DNA of 17,956 bases, taken from positions 1 to 17,956 of the forward strand of contig DUMX01000013.1 of NCBI GenBank assembly GCA_012839665.1. Reading direction: 5' to 3'. Positions 14,810 through 17,956 of the stretch are shown piece by piece. Below the pieces are notes generated by a model, which was not told the origin of the DNA, ran no database searches, and saw only the letters and a program-made list of their open reading frames with translations. A program made the translations under genes and the position numbers. The stretch is from Gelria sp. (GTDB lineage Bacteria; Bacillota; Syntrophomonadia; Syntrophomonadales; Syntrophomonadaceae). Each line of letters opens with the position of its first letter. Position 1 is the first letter of the stretch.

Positions 14810-16408
14810 ATGGAGCTTCAATTGATATACCAACAAAATGCAAGTGCAGAAAAGCTGTGGTCTTTTTTAGATAAAATATATGATCGGATAACGCTTGATG
14901 AAATACGCATAAACGGGTTAAACCATCTACTAATCAAAATTCCAGATTCGGAATCTAAGACTCGAAAAAGCTTGAATACCCTTCAGGCAATAAATAATTG
15001 TCTCGATGAAGAAACCCTGACCGAGATATTAAAGGCCAATAATATTTACTTGATTAATAATGAAGAGGGACTTATTCGAAGTTACGAGATCTTAATATGT
15101 AACCTGGATATACTATCGATTCGTCTCGTTTACCATGACCGTAAATATAAACCCAAGTATCTTCGAGAAAGTGAAAATCGTAAACTATCTGAACTGGCCA
15201 AAAGAATATTCCTTATTTTGGGCCTGGATATAGGTCTGATACGCCTGGCTTATACTACCCGACGGCGCCTGAGAGTAATCGGAGTTGAGCCCTCGCCAAT
15301 ACTAAGGGAACGGGATTTAAAACGGATTTTGAACCGGATAGATGAAATTCGTGAACTAGATAAATTATTACCAACCATAAACGTAAAGTTAGGTGCAGAC
15401 CCGGAATTCATGATATTTAATTCCAAATCTAACCGCCTGCTATCAGCTTCTCGGTTTTTTCCTCGTGATGGTGTGGTAGGCTGTGACAATATCCGTATGG
15501 CGAGCCGTCAACAACGACCCGTAGCAGAAATTAGGCCTAACCCAAGCTTCTGCCCCTTAAGATTAAGTAATAATATAAAACAGGCACTGGATCAGGCCAA
15601 TCGAATGGCACCTTACCAAAATATAAAATGGCTGGCAGGTAGTCAACCAGGGGGAACTTACTCCATTGGTGGCCATATACATTTTAGTAACATCCAGCTT
15701 ACAGCACATTTAATACGTGCTCTGGACAATTATCTTGCTATACCTATCTTTCTAATTGAAGAACCGGTACCAGCAACCCGACGGCGTCGGCGTTATGGCT
15801 ACCTGGGAGATTACCGAGTTAAAGATTACGGTGGATTTGAATATCGTACTCCAGCCAGTTGGCTGGTCTCCCAGGAGATTACTACTGCCGTTTTATGTTT
15901 GGCAAAAATAATAGCTAGCTCTTATTATATGTTATCTAAAAATTTCCTTAATTCGGTAGAAGCCCAAAAAGCCTTTTATAGTGGTAATCAGGATTTCTTA
16001 CGCCCTGTTTTCCCTGAACTGTGGGCAGATATAAAAAAGACTGAAATGTATTTCGAGTATGAGGAAGAGCTAAAAATCATACCCGAATTAATTTTTAATA
16101 ATTTAACTTGGAACGAAAAGTCTGACTTCCGTAAAGCCTGGAAACTTAAACCTACCCGCAGAAGGCCTCTTCGCAGTAGCAGTGATTCTTCTCAACGTAG
16201 TAGCATTAGCCAGACTCGCTCTCCAACAGCAACTCGAGTTAGTCCCAGAAGCGGTAGTAGAAGGATTAGAACCAGCAACAGTAGAAGCCAAACCCGGGTA
16301 TCGGCAACACCAACCCGGGGGGGTAATAACCCGGCTCGAAGTAATAATCCTCGTCAAGGGAGAATTATTACTTCAGCCCAAGTAAGGCGAACCCATATCG
16401 TTCGCTAA
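14810..16408 (+). CDS. phiEco32-type COOH-NH2 ligase (amidoligase) with Arg/Ser-rich tail
   Basis: A 532-residue protein in three parts. Residues 1-185 are unrecognised, charged and probably helical. Residues about 190-430 match the phiEco32-like COOH-NH2 ligase type 2 family (glutamine synthetase/GCS fold): GADPEF (195-200), AEIRP (239-243), GGHIHF (287-292) and GFEYRTPASWL (342-352) supply the expected metal and substrate residues, so ATP-dependent amide-bond formation is predicted. Residues 446-532 form a low-complexity tail with about 20 Arg and 18 Ser, one acidic residue and no Lys after 448, like some spore-coat or DNA-binding tails. ATG 14810 follows GAGGAAGG by about 10 nt, 7 bp after the ATP-grasp stop, so the two are cotranscribed. 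Families of this kind are often encoded beside YheC/D-like ATP-grasps. Substrate unknown. It converges on the M14-type gene with a 4-bp gap. Confidence 0.82.
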   Translation: MELQLIYQQNASAEKLWSFLDKIYDRITLDEIRINGLNHLLIKIPDSESKTRKSLNTLQAINNCLDEETLTEILKANNIYLINNEEGLIRSYEILICNLDILSIRLVYHDRKYKPKYLRESENRKLSELAKRIFLILGLDIGLIRLAYTTRRRLRVIGVEPSPILRERDLKRILNRIDEIRELDKLLPTINVKLGADPEFMIFNSKSNRLLSASRFFPRDGVVGCDNIRMASRQQRPVAEIRPNPSFCPLRLSNNIKQALDQANRMAPYQNIKWLAGSQPGGTYSIGGHIHFSNIQLTAHLIRALDNYLAIPIFLIEEPVPATRRRRRYGYLGDYRVKDYGGFEYRTPASWLVSQEITTAVLCLAKIIASSYYMLSKNFLNSVEAQKAFYSGNQDFLRPVFPELWADIKKTEMYFEYEEELKIIPELIFNNLTWNEKSDFRKAWKLKPTRRRPLRSSSDSSQRSSISQTRSPTATRVSPRSGSRRIRTSNSRSQTRVSATPTRGGNNPARSNNPRQGRIITSAQVRRTHIVR

Positions 16409-16412
16409 AAAC

Positions 16413-17183
16413 CTAAATCATATTAAGTTTACTAAGCAGGGTTTTCGCTGCTCTTTGTTGATAATATATTCGGGTTGAAAGCTTCTGCTTAGTACAGGTT
16501 TCAAAAATAAAACTTTTACATCCCAGATATTGTCCGGTTGCTCGGGTTAAACTACCCTTAGCCGGATAACGTAGCAAAGAGAACTTTTTATAACTAGTAC
16601 TGATATTGCTATTGAGTCTGTATATAATCGAATTTACCATAGAACGAAAATAACTCGCAGGATAATAGATTAATGACTGGCCAACCGATGAACTCGACTT
16701 CAGTTTACTGTAATTATAACCCTCATGCATGTCCATTAAATAATCAACATCGTATTTTTTTACTGCTGCCCAGATAGCTTTAGCCAGAGTACCATCAGGT
16801 GTACCATATTTACTGGTAGGAAAATCCCGGTTCAAATCACCGTGGCCTTTATAATAACGGACATTACGGTCAATTGCCCGTTTATTAGCCCGCGGTAGAA
16901 CAATTAGAGTACCCTTCTTAATATTTGTATTAATCATTCTTCCTGCGGCTATGTATCCTGCGGATTCATTCCCATGTACCCCTCCGACTATCATGACTAC
17001 GGGGCCCGGTTTCCCGCTTCTAATTATGTACATATTAGTGGCATAAACCGTGCCCTTGGCTATTACTACCTTCTGCGAGGAACTTGCCTGCGCTGGCAGT
17101 GGTACCGCCAAAACTGTTGACAAAATAAATGCTAACAGAAACAATGACGTAAACCAGCGCAATTTGGTGCTTACTCTTTTCAC
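16413..17183 (-). CDS. Secreted M14/aspartoacylase-fold zinc hydrolase
   Basis: A 256-residue protein with a signal peptide: basic start, hydrophobic core at about 10-27, likely cleavage after AQA near residue 33. The zinc ligands of the M14/succinylglutamate desuccinylase-aspartoacylase superfamily are visible as H70 and E73 in GVHGNE and H153 in DMHEG. Substrate-binding N118-R119 is in DLNRDFP and the catalytic glutamate is probably E228 in FIFET. It should hydrolyse an amide or C-terminal peptide bond outside the cytoplasmic membrane; peptidoglycan stem peptide, gamma-linked peptide and spore-coat material are all possible. It starts at GTG 17183, with AAGGAAGG about 7 nt upstream. A short inverted repeat (CTTTTC/GAAAAG, 17211-17227) lies in its leader. 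It ends tail-to-tail with the amidoligase. Confidence 0.82.
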   Translation of the reverse strand: MKRVSTKLRWFTSLFLLAFILSTVLAVPLPAQASSSQKVVIAKGTVYATNMYIIRSGKPGPVVMIVGGVHGNESAGYIAAGRMINTNIKKGTLIVLPRANKRAIDRNVRYYKGHGDLNRDFPTSKYGTPDGTLAKAIWAAVKKYDVDYLMDMHEGYNYSKLKSSSSVGQSLIYYPASYFRSMVNSIIYRLNSNISTSYKKFSLLRYPAKGSLTRATGQYLGCKSFIFETCTKQKLSTRIYYQQRAAKTLLSKLNMI

Positions 17184-17294
17184 TTTTAATCCTTCCTTTC
17201 CTTAAAATATCTTTTCTTACAGAAAAGTAAGCACCACCAAAATTCTACACAATAAAGTGCATTCCTGCCAAAATATCCTAGTAATTATTTACAT

Positions 17295-17618
17295 TTACAT
17301 TTCTTGACATTTTGGGCGATTTATAATGTTGTAATCAAAAACAGTAATTTCGGTATCTGCAGAGTAATTGAGAAAAGTCTCTTTAATTGAATTGGTAATT
17401 AATCCTATCCCAGGGCTATTATGGCTAACTGCCGAGAACCCCAGACCACTTCTTTGCCAGAGGTCATGAAATTCAACCTCGCAAATTGATACATTGAAGC
17501 GTTTTCTAATCCGCGATACTATTCCATGAACTGTTTTTCGTTTTTCCTTAAGAGAGGAACAATAGGGCAAATACAATTCGACATATCCATAAACTACGTA
17601 AATAAGTAACACCTCCAT
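17295..17618 (-). CDS. DUF503 (YlxP-like) protein
   Basis: A small protein of the DUF503 family, recognised by SSLKEKRKTV near the N-terminus, then KRFNVSICEVEFHDLWQRSGLGFS and a C-terminal strand ITVFDYNII. Family members are about 90-100 residues and are often encoded near ribosome-maturation genes (ylxP beside rbfA in Bacillus); the biochemical function is unknown. The start is ambiguous. ATG 17618 has no ribosome site, and its own codons contain a perfect GGAGGTG (17616-17610). That site is 8 nt (counted from GGAGG) from the ATT codon at 17603, and an ATT start would put SLKEKR at the position usual for the family. With ATG the protein has 107 residues, with ATT 102. The gap to the M14-type gene downstream is 111 bp and holds nothing recognisable. 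Confidence 0.83.
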   Translation of the reverse strand: MEVLLIYVVYGYVELYLPYCSSLKEKRKTVHGIVSRIRKRFNVSICEVEFHDLWQRSGLGFSAVSHNSPGIGLITNSIKETFLNYSADTEITVFDYNIINRPKCQEM

Positions 17619-17666
17619 TAATCGACACGCGGCGACTGTAGAATAGCAAGGGAGAATATCCCCTTA

Positions 17667-17725
17667 CCCCTAAAGCTTATCGGAATATTGCCAACCCGGC
17701 AAAATTTTAGCAAAAGCAATAGGGG
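17667..17725 (-). promoter_or_regulatory. 59-nt structured element upstream of DUF503
   Basis: CCCCTA (17667-17672) pairs with TAGGGG (17720-17725). After a symmetric AA/AA internal loop, GCTT (17675-17678) pairs with AAGC (17714-17717). At the tip TTGCC (17688-17692) pairs with GGCAA (17698-17702). As minus-strand RNA it would lie about 50 nt before the ribosome site of the DUF503 gene. It matches no riboswitch class I can recall. Confidence 0.38.
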
Positions 17726-17808
17726 ATAACAAACCTGGATAGAAACGGGCCTTGTTTTTAGTGTGTTTTTCTGCCATATTATGAGCATAAGCATGAAAGC
17801 TCGACCTT

Positions 17809-17828
17809 TAAAGACGTGTAAAGACGTG
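17809..17828. repeat. Tandem repeat of TAAAGACGTG
   Basis: Two perfect head-to-tail copies of TAAAGACGTG lie at 17809-17818 and 17819-17828. The 10-bp period puts both copies on one face of the helix, which suits a protein-binding site upstream of the DUF503 gene. It may equally be a chance duplication. Confidence 0.35.
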
Positions 17829-17956
17829 ATCCAATTAGTGAAATAATTAAGGTAATGCTGGGACAAAACCGATACTTTTCAAACGCTGCTTAAATTAAAA
17901 TTTCTAAGAAGTTTAAACTACGAAATTAACATCCAACTCATAAATTACCTGTATCC

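Larger units (their letters stand above)
17619..17956. other. Gene-free end region with structured elements
   Basis: No convincing gene was found in these 338 bases. The only long frame (minus, 17618-17866) has no family resemblance and no good ribosome site. The region holds the structured element at 17667-17725, a weaker AAGGG/CCCTT hairpin at 17648-17665, and a tandem 10-bp repeat at 17809-17828. All lie upstream of the DUF503 gene on its strand, so they are probably its leader and promoter region. The remainder is AT-rich with nothing recognisable. Confidence 0.5.

Noticed and set aside
16103..16385. Open frames on both strands across the amidoligase tail (16103-16357 minus, 16182-16385 plus)
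   Set aside because: They are side effects of the repetitive AGN/CGN codons of the Arg/Ser-rich tail; neither has a convincing ribosome site or a family match.
13630..16408. Prophage origin for the amidoligase operon, since the family is named after phage phiEco32
   Set aside because: No phage structural, integrase or lysis genes are nearby, and YheC/D neighbours point to a chromosomal bacterial system.
17618..17866. 82-codon minus-strand ORF upstream of DUF503
   Set aside because: Composition is hydrophobic and random-looking, no good ribosome site is seen, and the frame covers the structured leader.

Overview
The window looks like chromosomal DNA from a spore-forming, anaerobic, Clostridia-like Firmicute. 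This is inferred from AT-rich intergenic DNA, strong AGGAGG-type ribosome binding sites, three YheC/YheD-type (spore-coat-associated) ATP-grasp proteins, YlxP-like DUF503, UPF0182 and DUF523 genes, and a 3-hydroxybutyryl-CoA dehydrogenase typical of butyrate-metabolising Clostridia. I see no rRNA, tRNA, CRISPR array, transposase or phage structural gene.

Layout. (1) 1-3050: a hairpin-rich leader, a 17-bp operator-like palindrome and a large UPF0182 membrane protein. (2) 3115-4672, plus strand: a metallo-beta-lactamase-fold hydrolase and a small SGNH/GDSL hydrolase. (3) 4689-6139, minus strand: a two-gene unit joined by an ATGA overlap, with a DUF523/TudS-like thiouracil desulfurase followed by a PP-loop tRNA-thiolation-like enzyme carrying an NFACT-R-like C-terminus. 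(4) 6277-9158, plus strand: two tandem YheC/D ATP-grasp genes and a 35-codon ORF with a near-perfect Shine-Dalgarno. (5) 9219-13428, plus strand: 6-phosphofructokinase, 3-hydroxybutyryl-CoA dehydrogenase, a five-TM PH-domain-like membrane protein, a 281-bp intergenic stretch full of inverted repeats, and a divergent YchF-like NTPase ending at a good terminator. (6) 13630-16408, plus strand: a third, N-terminally shortened YheC/D ATP-grasp and, 7 nt later, a phiEco32-type COOH-NH2 ligase (amidoligase) with an 87-residue Arg/Ser-rich tail. (7) 16413-17618, minus strand: a secreted M14/aspartoacylase-fold zinc hydrolase and a DUF503 protein with a structured upstream region.

The most interesting signal is the set of peptide-bond/amide-forming enzymes: three YheC/D ATP-grasps, one GCS/GS-fold amidoligase, very basic tails on two of these proteins, a tiny peptide ORF, and a secreted zinc amidase/peptidase encoded tail-to-tail with the amidoligase. 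My inference is a sporulation-linked system that builds or cross-links peptides on the spore surface. The enzymatic folds are recognised from motifs; the substrate, the product and the role in the spore are not shown by the sequence.
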